DNA of 64,000 bases from Jonesiaceae bacterium BS-20 (lineage in GTDB: Bacteria > Actinomycetota > Actinomycetes > Actinomycetales > Cellulomonadaceae). The stretch is taken from assembly GCA_039995105.1 (NCBI GenBank), contig CP146203.1, positions 992,001 through 1,056,000 of the forward strand, written 5' to 3'. Both the position numbers and the translations under genes were made by a program. Every line of letters starts with the position of its first letter. Positions within the stretch are counted from its first letter, which is position 1. This document shows, piece by piece, positions 16,043 to 23,981 of the stretch. The notes below the pieces were generated by a model. That model was not told the origin of the DNA, did not search any database, and was given only the letters and a program-made list of their open reading frames with translations.

Positions 16043-16120
16043 CTGTCCAACCTTGAAAATGACCGGACTCATTATCAAACCCGAGTTTCCCGCACCACAA
16101 TGCGGCTACCAGCCAATTAC

Positions 16121-16146
16121 AGACACACTTTTTGTCCTATAGCCCG
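16121..16146. repeat. Right terminal inverted repeat of the IS element
   Basis: AGACACACTTTTTGTCCTATA (positions 16121-16141) plus GCCCG is the inverted partner of 14791-14816. It lies upstream of the transposase start and probably contains or flanks its promoter. Confidence 0.85.
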
Positions 16147-16152
16147 ATCTTA

Positions 16153-16589
16153 CAGATTTGCAGACTATCCGGGCTCGTAGAAGCTGTTGTTTGAAACCAA
16201 GGGATGAGCACCTCTCGGTTATCTCAACTAGCCCGTTGTCCCACGTACAAGGTTCCGCAGACGGCTGCTGATGCCCACTGAATCAGGTGCTGTCTGAAAA
16301 GTGGCCTTGATGCTCTTTGGAGCGGTGAGAAACTGAAGTTCAGTGGGGACTGCAGCGAGACGGCGACGAGAACATTTAGTGAGCCCGGCGGTGTGATTGA
16401 TCTGGGCGAAAATAGGTTTGATTATGCATCTGCGTTCTTGATCCTGCGCACGCCCAGATGTTGTGCTGACCTTGCTGCGCAAATGCGGCACCAAACTTGC
16501 ATCCTCCGGTATTGGGCCGCGAGCTTCGATCGAGGGCTTGCGGCCAGTCGTAATAGAAACAAGTGCATCAATATCGAGATGGCGGCGAG
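16153..16589. other. Gene-free stretch beside the IS element
   Basis: This stretch of about 440 bases has only short open frames on both strands with no good start signals. It adjoins the permease remnant at its right end, so it is probably decayed DNA of the same module, but I could not align it to any intact gene in the window. Confidence 0.4.
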
Positions 16590-16933
16590 GAATAGCAGCG
16601 CTGTTCGTGCCCCAAGAGACTCAAGCCGGCGATGAGCCAATCAGCGTCCTCCATTTGGTTACCTCAACTCCTAGGCACGTTATCTCGGTCTCGGGTGCTG
16701 TCCTGTCGGTGCTCGGGGTCGACGACGTAAGCAAGATTAATGTCCAAGCCAGCGAATAAATTGCTCAATCCCGGGACCTTGGCGCCAGCCGTAGTCTGAT
16801 AATCGCCCTCTTGATGAGTTAAACTGCAATCCTGAGCGTGATTGGCGTAGGGATTGGAATAGTGCTATCCGCGGTGATGCCGGCCGTAATTGCAAGTTTC
16901 AGGGAACCAATCAAAGAACTTCGGGTTCCATAA
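16590..16933 (+). pseudogene. Decayed MacB/FtsX permease gene (C-terminal half)
   Basis: The DNA aligns with the permease at 7788-8882 from its VFVPRVTQTSDEPISVLL region to its stop. Matches include DEPISVLHLVTSTPRHV, VSGAVLSVLGVDD, LGASRSLIIALLMS and SFREPIKELRVP. Two in-frame TAA stops interrupt it (16757-16759 and 16820-16822). Two in-frame deletions remove about 50 codons including a membrane helix, and about 30 codons near the end. The natural stop is TAA 16931-16933. No matching ATPase or adaptor precedes it. It shows that a third transporter locus was once present. Confidence 0.88.
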
Positions 16934-17125
16934 TATTGCATGATTTTTGGCCCCAGGCAGGATGATCGTATGTGGTAAATGGTGGCCTTCCAGGGATTTG
17001 CGGTACTAGAATGCGAGGAATGCTGAAATTGCGGCGCAGCGATTGGCCCCGCATGTTCCTGTTCAACATTGACGGCCGTCGATCTCAATCAAACTAACTC
17101 AGTGACGAGTAAGCCTGGAGGAATA

Positions 17126-17620
17126 GTGAAACAAGGAAAACACGCGGTTACCAAGGGTCTACTCGGGGCCGCAGTCTTCTTGGCGTTGGGTGGCGGGGCA
17201 GTCTTGGCGGCTCAAGCGAGCGGCATTGTGGCAACACAGGAAAGCGCACCGGGCTCACAAACCGAAAGCTTGGAAAAATTGCCCGAGGGAGTATCCGCCA
17301 CTGAAGGTGGCGAGCCTGGGACATTGCAAAAGGTTGACTGGCCAAAAAATGAACACGGGCAAACCTATGGTTCGCTACTTGACAGTAACTCTCCAAATGA
17401 TGAACCTGATCTGATCCTTGCTGTGACCACACAAGGCGAGGAAGGCTACATCCGGAAGGTTGATTTGGATAGGGAAACGGGTGAGCACGTGTCCAACCCG
17501 GAAGAAGCCCTTGCATGGACGGCGGAGTTGGAGAGTCGAGATCCGAACATTGCAGTAACTATTCCGGTTTTTGAGATTGACGGGCAAACCTATATTGGCG
17601 AGTTTCTTATAGGAAACTAA
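17126..17620 (+). CDS. Membrane-anchored or secreted conserved protein of unknown function
   Basis: GTG 17126 follows TGGAGG (17116-17121) and gives 164 residues; a TTG at 17069 would add 19. A hydrophobic segment (GLLGAAVFLALGGGAVLAA) serves as signal peptide or anchor. The outer part carries NEHGQTYGS, DEPDLILAVT, GYIRKVDLD and a NPEEALAWT segment, a pattern I recall from small exported proteins of unknown function in Gram-positive bacteria. It follows the permease remnant and precedes the core genome, so it marks the right edge of the island. No catalytic residues are evident. Confidence 0.65.
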   Translation: MKQGKHAVTKGLLGAAVFLALGGGAVLAAQASGIVATQESAPGSQTESLEKLPEGVSATEGGEPGTLQKVDWPKNEHGQTYGSLLDSNSPNDEPDLILAVTTQGEEGYIRKVDLDRETGEHVSNPEEALAWTAELESRDPNIAVTIPVFEIDGQTYIGEFLIGN

Positions 17621-17686
17621 GTTCCTTACCGGACAACATGCGGAAGGCGCGCGGGGTTGTCACAGGTAGTTGTTAAGATGGCGCAC

Positions 17687-18121
17687 ATGACTACAGCACA
17701 GCGTGAGCGCACTTTGATCCTTGTTAAGCCTGATGGAGTTGAGCGGGGCCTCGTTGGAGAGGTAATCCGCCGGATTGAGACCAAGGGGTACACCCTTGAT
17801 GCAGTACAGATGCGACAGGCAGACCAAGATCTTCTTGCTCAGCACTACGCCGAGCACGTGGGTAAGCCGTTCTACCAGCCACTCGTTGACTTCATGGCCA
17901 GCGGACCAGTAGTTGCGATTGTCGCCTCCGGTGAGCGCGTAATTGAAGGTTTCCGTAGCCTAGCCGGCACAACCGATCCAACCACTGCGGCCCCGGGTAC
18001 GCTACGCGGCGACCTTGGCCGTGACTGGGGTGAGAAGGTGCAGCGCAACCTCGTGCACGGCTCCGACTCAGTCGAGTCCGCCGAGCGTGAAATCGCTCTG
18101 TGGTTCCCAGCAGCAAATTGA
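17687..18121 (+). CDS. ndk: Nucleoside diphosphate kinase
   Basis: ATG 17687 gives 144 residues, near the usual 135-140; in-frame ATG 17678 is possible. The start TLILVKPDGVERGLVGEV, the catalytic histidine segment NLVHGSDSVESAEREI and the C-terminal ALWF are diagnostic of NDK. The enzyme transfers gamma-phosphate from ATP to nucleoside diphosphates through a phosphohistidine intermediate and balances NTP and dNTP pools in the cytoplasm. It is the first core gene after the accessory island and is followed by a hairpin (18138-18167) before smc, so it is probably a single transcription unit. Confidence 0.97.
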   Translation: MTTAQRERTLILVKPDGVERGLVGEVIRRIETKGYTLDAVQMRQADQDLLAQHYAEHVGKPFYQPLVDFMASGPVVAIVASGERVIEGFRSLAGTTDPTTAAPGTLRGDLGRDWGEKVQRNLVHGSDSVESAEREIALWFPAAN

Positions 18122-18137
18122 TTCTCTAGTGGGTGGA

Positions 18138-18167
18138 CCGGCGTTGAACAAAGGGGTTTAACGCCGG
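18138..18167 (+). terminator. Hairpin after ndk
   Basis: CCGGCGTT and AACGCCGG pair perfectly around a 14-base loop. There is no T-run, so terminator strength is uncertain. Confidence 0.55.
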
Positions 18168-18226
18168 ATACCCTGTGAGCGGTACCGATTTTCATGGTTT
18201 CTTAGCCCAATAGATTGGGGGCTGAC

Positions 18227-21200
18227 GTGTACTTAAAGACTTTGCAATTGCGGGGATTCAAATCGTTTGCCTCCGCAACCACCCTGGAGTTTGAACCCGG
18301 AATCACCTGTGTGGTTGGGCCAAATGGGTCAGGAAAATCAAATGTAGTTGACGCACTCGCCTGGGTGATGGGGGAGCAAGGCGTCAAAACACTGCGTGGC
18401 GGTAAAATGGAAGATGTCATCTTCGCCGGCACGAGTACTCGCGGTGCCCTGGGGCGGGCAGAAGTTTCCCTCACAATTGACAACTCAGACGGCGCCCTCG
18501 ACATTGACTACACGGAAGTAACCCTCACCAGGACCCTGTTCCGCAATGGCGGTTCTGAATACGCCATCAATGGGGCGCAGTGCCGACTGCTTGATATTCA
18601 AGACCTACTCTCGGACACCGGTCTTGGCCGTGAAATGCACGTGATTGTTGGTCAAGGCCAACTGGACGCGGTGCTGCGGGCAACTCCACTTGACCGGCGC
18701 GGTTTTATTGAAGAAGCCGCGGGAGTACTGAAACACCGCAAGCGCAAAGAAAAAGCGCTCCGCAAACTCGCTGGGATGCAGGGTAACCTCCTGCGGCTTG
18801 CAGACCTATTGTCTGAATTGAACCGCCAGCTGGGCCCCCTAGCGCGGCAAGCAAAGGCAGCCCAGCGCGCCCAAGTTCTTGCGGCAACGGTACGAGACTC
18901 AGGTATGCGATTGCTCGCTGACGATCTCAACACAGCCCAAGATCAAGTGCGCAACCACCGGGAAAGCACCAAGCACAGAAAAGAGCTGCTGCAAACAAGC
19001 GAAACCGAACTTGCCGCCATTCGTTCCACTCTCGCCCAACGTGAACACGCGGCGGCGCTTGCCAGCCCGCAGTCTGCAGCGGCCGGCCAAACAGTGGCCA
19101 GCCTTTTGGGGCAGCGAGAACAACTGCGCAACCTACAGACGTTGGCAACGGAACGGCTACGCCACCTAGGCAGTGCTCCCGTTGATGATGCAATCGATCT
19201 TACCCAGATACGTCAACAACTCGAGCGGGTTAAAGCTCAGGCAGAAACCGCCAAACAACAGGTCACCCAAGCGCGCCAGACTGCGGATGAAAGTTCACTT
19301 ACCAAACAAGTCCGTGAGCAAGAACTGCGCGTTGCCCAACTGGAACTTACCAACTACGACAAACAAACAGCGGCGCACCGAGAACGTATTGCCCAACTGA
19401 CCTCGCAGGCTAGCGCTCAACGCAGCCGGGTTGAGACACTCACGGCAGAGATTGACCGCCTGGGCGTAGAACTGCGTGCAGCCCACGAACGACTTGAGCT
19501 AGCACGCACGGCGGCAACTCCGGACGAGCCCGAGAACCAAGTGCTGGACGCCCAATTGGAAGCAAGCTCGCAGCACCTCGTGGAACTGCGATCCGCAAGC
19601 AAAGCTGCTCAGGCAGAACTCAGCGAAACACAGCAGGAAACTGCCCGTGCGCAAGCACGCATGGCAGCGGCAAGAGCAAAGGCACAGGCCCTCGAACTCT
19701 CCCTGCAGCACGGCCACGGCGACAGTGCGGTGTTGACCGAGGTCGACGGTGTGGTAGGGCAAGTCCTGGGACAATTTGACGCTCCCGATTCACTGCAGGT
19801 TGCCTTGGAATCCGCTTTGGCGCACCTAGGTAGTGCCGTGATTACCTCGGAACTGACGAAAGCTATTGAGATCAGCCGCAGCGAGCAAGCTCAGGATCTG
19901 GGGACCGCTACGGTTCTGTTCCCGGGCAAATCCGCTCCGCGATTAGAGCCTGAGCTTGTTACCCGTGCACTGGAAGCACTGGGGGACCAGCAAGCCGGAC
20001 GACTAGTTGAACAGGTGGAGCTGGCCAGCGATCTGCCATGGCTGGCCCAACTCTTGGAAGAACTCCTCCAAGACGTAATCGTCGTTTCTACCATGCAAAT
20101 GGCAACCACACTGGTGACCAAAGAACCGCGGCTCACGGCCGTGACCATGGCCGGCCACGTGCTCAGTGACGGTTTAGTCAGGCTCTGGACGCCACTGGAG
20201 GCGGGTCCGCTGCGGTTGCGCTCGGAGTTGGCGGATGCCGTCGAAGCGCAGCGGGAGCTCAGCGCTGAACTCGAAACACTTGAGTTGAAGTCCCAAGCAC
20301 AAGGCGAACGCGTGAAGGAGTGCACCGCCGTTCTGCTCGATGCCCAAACTGAACACGAGGTTCTCGTAGGGCAGACCCAAGAGCGTTCGCGGGAGCACGC
20401 GCGCGCCGCCGCGGTGCTCGAAAATGCCCGCCAAGAAGTAGCGCGCACGCACACAACGATTGATCAGGCGCAGCAACGCCTTGCCCAAGCCCAGCAGACG
20501 CTAGTACAAACCGCAGATCAACTCGGTGCAGCCGACCAGGATTTCACGCCAGACCAAGGGCGGCAGGACAACTTGCGCCAGCAGATTTTGGTCCTCGAAA
20601 CGGGGCTAGAAGCGGCCAGAAATGCGGAAACAGAAGCCCGGGTAGCACTGCGGGGACTCCAAGAACAATTTGCGGGTCAGACCCAACGCGTCAGTAGCAC
20701 CGAACGCACGCTGCACAGCCAAGAACAAGCGGTTGAACGAGCCCAACAAGCCAACCGAGTTCGCAAACGACGAGCTGAGCGTGCACAATCCGTGCTGGAC
20801 CAAGCCGAGATAGCGCTTGGGTTGCTCGAACAATCAATTCAGGGTGCTCTCGAGGCCCGTGATCGTGCCCAACAGTTGCAACAGGAACGCGACCAGGAAA
20901 TTATGCAACTGCGCGAGCGCGCCGAGCACCTCCACCAAACCGTGCGAGCCAACGTTGATATTGTCCACGGTGACGAGCTGCGACTGACCGTGCTGGAACA
21001 ACAGGTAGAGCAGTATGCCAACAAGTCGATCGAGCTGTACGCCACGGATCCCGCAGAGTTGGTAGCGGGGTACGGCCCACACGTACCAATCGTGGAACCG
21101 GCAGGGCCACAGACAGCGGCGGCGGAAGACAGCGATTCAGGTGCCGAACCCCAAGGAGATGAGCAAACAGTGCTCCTTGGGTACAACCGGCAAGAGCAAG

Positions 21201-21877
21201 AGGAGATCTACGCAAGGTCCAAGCGCAAACTAGCCACGCTTGGGAAAATCAATCCTCTTGCCCTAGAAGAATTCACGGCTCTCCAGGAACGTCAAGAGTT
21301 TTTGGCAGCCCAATTGGAAGACCTGCGCGCATCGCGTGCGGACCTGATGAGTCTGGTCACCGACATCGATAACCGGGTCGAGCAGGCATTTTCCCAGGCC
21401 TACGCCGACACTGCGGCGCAATTTACCAAAGTGTTTGCGCGGCTATTTCCAGGCGGGCACGGTCAACTAACCTTGGACGACCCAGAAAACCCGTTGACAT
21501 CCGGGATTGATATCGAAGCTAAACCGGCTGGAAAGAAAGTCAAACGGCTTTCGCTGCTGTCAGGAGGGGAGCGGTCCTTGACGGCTATTGCTTTCCTCGT
21601 AGCAATATTTCTGGCTCGGCCCAGCCCGTTCTACGTCATGGACGAAGTCGAAGCCGCCCTCGATGATGTCAACCTTGGCAGACTGCTCGCGGTCTTTGAG
21701 GAATTGCGTCAAAACTCCCAACTGATTGTCATTAGTCACCAGAAGCGAACGATGCAAATTTCTGATGCTTTATATGGCGTAACAATGGCCGGCGACGGCA
21801 TTTCCACTGTCATTAGCCAACGCCTAGAACCGCGTAATCTTGAGGGAACTGAGCCGGTTGGCGAGGTCGCAGTGTGA
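18227..21877 (+). CDS. smc: Chromosome segregation ATPase SMC
   Basis: GTG 18227, a few bases after TTGGGGG, gives 1216 residues starting MYLKTLQLRGFKSFAS, the standard SMC start; an upstream TTG at 18215 would add four. Walker A is GPNGSGKSN at 31-39. Long Gln/Ala/Glu-rich coiled coils flank a hinge at roughly 495-660. The C-terminal head has the signature LLSGGERSLTAIAF and Walker B FYVMDEVEAALDD. The protein dimerises at the hinge and, with ScpA/ScpB, extrudes DNA loops to compact and segregate chromosomes. The smc-ftsY linkage is standard in actinobacteria. Confidence 0.97.
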   Translation: MYLKTLQLRGFKSFASATTLEFEPGITCVVGPNGSGKSNVVDALAWVMGEQGVKTLRGGKMEDVIFAGTSTRGALGRAEVSLTIDNSDGALDIDYTEVTLTRTLFRNGGSEYAINGAQCRLLDIQDLLSDTGLGREMHVIVGQGQLDAVLRATPLDRRGFIEEAAGVLKHRKRKEKALRKLAGMQGNLLRLADLLSELNRQLGPLARQAKAAQRAQVLAATVRDSGMRLLADDLNTAQDQVRNHRESTKHRKELLQTSETELAAIRSTLAQREHAAALASPQSAAAGQTVASLLGQREQLRNLQTLATERLRHLGSAPVDDAIDLTQIRQQLERVKAQAETAKQQVTQARQTADESSLTKQVREQELRVAQLELTNYDKQTAAHRERIAQLTSQASAQRSRVETLTAEIDRLGVELRAAHERLELARTAATPDEPENQVLDAQLEASSQHLVELRSASKAAQAELSETQQETARAQARMAAARAKAQALELSLQHGHGDSAVLTEVDGVVGQVLGQFDAPDSLQVALESALAHLGSAVITSELTKAIEISRSEQAQDLGTATVLFPGKSAPRLEPELVTRALEALGDQQAGRLVEQVELASDLPWLAQLLEELLQDVIVVSTMQMATTLVTKEPRLTAVTMAGHVLSDGLVRLWTPLEAGPLRLRSELADAVEAQRELSAELETLELKSQAQGERVKECTAVLLDAQTEHEVLVGQTQERSREHARAAAVLENARQEVARTHTTIDQAQQRLAQAQQTLVQTADQLGAADQDFTPDQGRQDNLRQQILVLETGLEAARNAETEARVALRGLQEQFAGQTQRVSSTERTLHSQEQAVERAQQANRVRKRRAERAQSVLDQAEIALGLLEQSIQGALEARDRAQQLQQERDQEIMQLRERAEHLHQTVRANVDIVHGDELRLTVLEQQVEQYANKSIELYATDPAELVAGYGPHVPIVEPAGPQTAAAEDSDSGAEPQGDEQTVLLGYNRQEQEEIYARSKRKLATLGKINPLALEEFTALQERQEFLAAQLEDLRASRADLMSLVTDIDNRVEQAFSQAYADTAAQFTKVFARLFPGGHGQLTLDDPENPLTSGIDIEAKPAGKKVKRLSLLSGGERSLTAIAFLVAIFLARPSPFYVMDEVEAALDDVNLGRLLAVFEELRQNSQLIVISHQKRTMQISDALYGVTMAGDGISTVISQRLEPRNLEGTEPVGEVAV

Positions 21878-21949
21878 TGTTAGTCCCAAGTAATGGAATC
21901 ATCCCCTGATTTGTATCTGAGGGTAGTTCAGACGTGCTAAACATGAAGT

Positions 21950-22396
21950 ATGGGTTACATTGTTTTTTGGATTTCACTGGCGCTAGTAGCGGCAGTAGTG
22001 GTGCTGATCGGCGCCTCAAAGGCGACACAATCGCCGTATGGCAGCGATGAACCACAATCTACTTGGGCGGGTCTCTGGGAGAGCATCCGCTTAGCACTAG
22101 CCCCAACGAGCCTGTCCATCTATTTGGGTATCCTATTGTTGGGCACCAAACTCGGGATTGCTCGCAACCCCGAGAAACTGGCTGGGGTGAGAACCCGCCG
22201 CGCGCAGGCCCTCAAGAGGCGCCGTGTTGGCAAGGTGGTTTCAGACTTGGCCAAGGGTGATATTCATTCGAGTGAATCCAATACCAGCCTCGATGACTTC
22301 CTCCGTGCAACGGAGATTGACGAGCCCGCATATTTTGATGTGGCGGCCAACGAGCGGATGAATAATCTGTATGAGCGGTACGCCTCGCGCAAGTAA
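21950..22396 (+). CDS. Small membrane protein of unknown function
   Basis: ATG 21950 gives 148 residues. One clear transmembrane helix covers residues 3-21 and a second weak hydrophobic stretch lies at 54-66. A basic segment follows (RTRRAQALKRRR) and then an acidic C-terminal tail. I recognise no family. It lies between smc and a strong terminator (22413-22448) and may be co-transcribed with smc. No good ribosome-binding site is seen, so the start is uncertain. Confidence 0.6.
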   Translation: MGYIVFWISLALVAAVVVLIGASKATQSPYGSDEPQSTWAGLWESIRLALAPTSLSIYLGILLLGTKLGIARNPEKLAGVRTRRAQALKRRRVGKVVSDLAKGDIHSSESNTSLDDFLRATEIDEPAYFDVAANERMNNLYERYASRK

Positions 22397-22412
22397 CCAT
22401 CATTTTCATAGT

Positions 22413-22448
22413 GTCGGGGTCCCGGTTGTAGTGAACCGGGGCCCCGAC
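22413..22448 (+). terminator. Strong hairpin terminator before ftsY
   Basis: GTCGGGGTCCCGGTT and AACCGGGGCCCCGAC pair over 15 positions with a single mismatch around a 6-base loop, followed by GCTGTTGTTTTAG. Confidence 0.8.
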
Positions 22449-22486
22449 GCTGTTGTTTTAGCACCCCACCTGAGAGACTTAACCCT

Positions 22487-23710
22487 GTGAACGATCTGCT
22501 GATATACCTGATCCCCGCCCTTGTTGTCCTCGGTGGTGGAGGATGGGCCGTTGTAGCCCAATCCCGCAAGAAGAAGTCGAACGACCAAGTGCAACCCGGC
22601 CCCACTGAGATCACCGGCCCGCACGAGGGCATCTCCGAGGAAGATGCTGACGCACCCTCCACCGAATCCGTGGTCGATGAAGTCGTTATCGCCGGCGATC
22701 CAGACCTTGCCGAGGCCGGCCTTGTAACCGAGCCGGTTGGGGAACTGACCCCGACCATCGAGCGACCAGCCCCGGTTGCTGGGCGGTTGGCCCGCCTGCG
22801 TTCCCGCCTAGCGGCCTCCGGTTCTCCGTTGGGTGCCAAACTTCTTTCGGTGCTGTCACGTGACCACCTGTCTGAAGATGACTGGGATGAACTAGAAGAG
22901 ACCCTACTCATGGCGGACCTTGGTGCTGGTCCTGCGATGGAGCTCATTGACAACTTGAAGACCGCCGTGCGGGTTCAGGGCATCAAAGATGCGGGGCAGG
23001 TCAAGGAGCTTTTGCGCACCGAACTCATTAACTTGGTCGATCCAACCATGGACCGAAGCCTCAACACCGCGGCCACCGCTGACCCAACGGGGGCAAAGAT
23101 CCCAGCGGTCTTTGTAGTTGTTGGTGTCAATGGCACGGGCAAGACCACGACGATTGGCAAACTCACCAGGGTTTTGGTTGCCGAGGAAAAGACCGTTTTG
23201 CTCGGTGCCGCAGACACCTTTAGGGCTGCGGCCGCAGACCAACTGCAAACTTGGGGTGAGCGTGTAGGTGTTGAGACCGTACGCTCCGACAAGGACGGTG
23301 CGGACCCAGCGTCCGTTGCCTTCGACGCCACGCGCCGCGCTGTTGAGTTAGAAACCGATGTGCTGCTTGTCGACACCGCCGGCCGCTTGCAAAACAAGTC
23401 CGGCCTTATGGATGAACTAGGGAAGATTACCCGGGTCATTACCAAGGTTGCGCCTATTAGCGAGGTGCTCCTTGTTCTCGATGCGACCACCGGTCAGAAC
23501 GGAATGAACCAGGCCCGCGTTTTTGCCGAGGTTGCAGGCGTGACCGGAATTGTCTTGACCAAGCTCGACGGCACCGCCAAGGGTGGAATCGTTGTAGCCG
23601 TCCAGCGGGAGTTGGGTGTGCCGGTCAAACTGATTGGTCTAGGCGAAGGCCCAGACGACCTAGCCCCATTCGATCCCGCAGACTTTGTAGACGGAATCTT
23701 GGGAAACTAG
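22487..23710 (+). CDS. ftsY: Signal recognition particle receptor FtsY
   Basis: GTG 22487 gives 407 residues. An N-terminal hydrophobic helix (LLIYLIPALVVLGGGG) is followed by a charged acidic A domain to about residue 90, then the N and G domains. GTPase motifs are GVNGTGKTTT, DTFRAAAADQL, DTAGRLQNKS and TKLDGTAKGG. It docks SRP-bound ribosomes (Ffh, encoded at 25924) at the membrane and passes nascent chains to SecYEG. The N-terminal anchor is typical of actinobacterial FtsY. It is followed by a strong terminator. Confidence 0.97.
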   Translation: MNDLLIYLIPALVVLGGGGWAVVAQSRKKKSNDQVQPGPTEITGPHEGISEEDADAPSTESVVDEVVIAGDPDLAEAGLVTEPVGELTPTIERPAPVAGRLARLRSRLAASGSPLGAKLLSVLSRDHLSEDDWDELEETLLMADLGAGPAMELIDNLKTAVRVQGIKDAGQVKELLRTELINLVDPTMDRSLNTAATADPTGAKIPAVFVVVGVNGTGKTTTIGKLTRVLVAEEKTVLLGAADTFRAAAADQLQTWGERVGVETVRSDKDGADPASVAFDATRRAVELETDVLLVDTAGRLQNKSGLMDELGKITRVITKVAPISEVLLVLDATTGQNGMNQARVFAEVAGVTGIVLTKLDGTAKGGIVVAVQRELGVPVKLIGLGEGPDDLAPFDPADFVDGILGN

Positions 23711-23760
23711 TCCCCTCGTAGAACCTGCGCACGAGCTTGTACGCGCTACAAACCGGTTAG

Positions 23761-23803
23761 CCCGGTGGTTGGATCTGTCTAGGATCCGGCCACCGGGTTT
23801 TTG
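23761..23803 (+). terminator. Intrinsic terminator of ftsY
   Basis: CCCGGTGG(T)TGGATC pairs with GGATC(CGG)CCACCGGG and is followed by TTTTTG, giving a classic intrinsic terminator about 50 bases after the ftsY stop. Confidence 0.85.
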
Positions 23804-23883
23804 TTTGCACAGGTGGTTGCGATTGCTCAAGCAAAGATTACTTAGGTTCCAAGAAACGTAGGTTTTACAAAAACGTCCGCCAC

Positions 23884-23899
23884 GTAATCAACACGAAAC
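23884..23899 (+). promoter_or_regulatory. Candidate GlnR-like half-site upstream of amt
   Basis: GTAAT-6 bases-GAAAC at 23884-23899 matches nine of ten positions of the GTNAC-N6-GAAAC site described for actinobacterial GlnR. It lies about 85 bases before the amt start, in the only spacer of the nitrogen operon. A second half-site at the expected spacing is not clear. Confidence 0.35.
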
Positions 23900-23981
23900 T
23901 TCCCCGGTTGGGTACGGAAATACGCAAAGCGAAAAATTGACCCTACGCCGGCCAAAGGGCCGGTACGTTAGGGGACGTTTC

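Larger units (their letters stand above)
14791..16146 (-). mobile_element. Insertion sequence of the IS256/IS1249 type
   Basis: The element of about 1.35 kb carries one transposase gene on the minus strand and matching ends: CGGG(T/C) followed by a 21-base sequence with TATAGGACAAAAAG and TGTGTCT is present at 14791-14816 and, inverted, at 16121-16146. CGATCTTA occurs directly outside on both sides (14783-14790 and 16145-16152), consistent with the 8-9 bp target duplications of the IS256 family; the last CG is shared with the end, so the exact boundary is uncertain by two bases. The intact transposase and matching ends suggest recent activity. It sits next to a permease pseudogene. Confidence 0.85.

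Noticed and set aside
14783-16200. Several plus-strand frames across the IS element
   Set aside because: They run opposite to the intact transposase and have no start signals.
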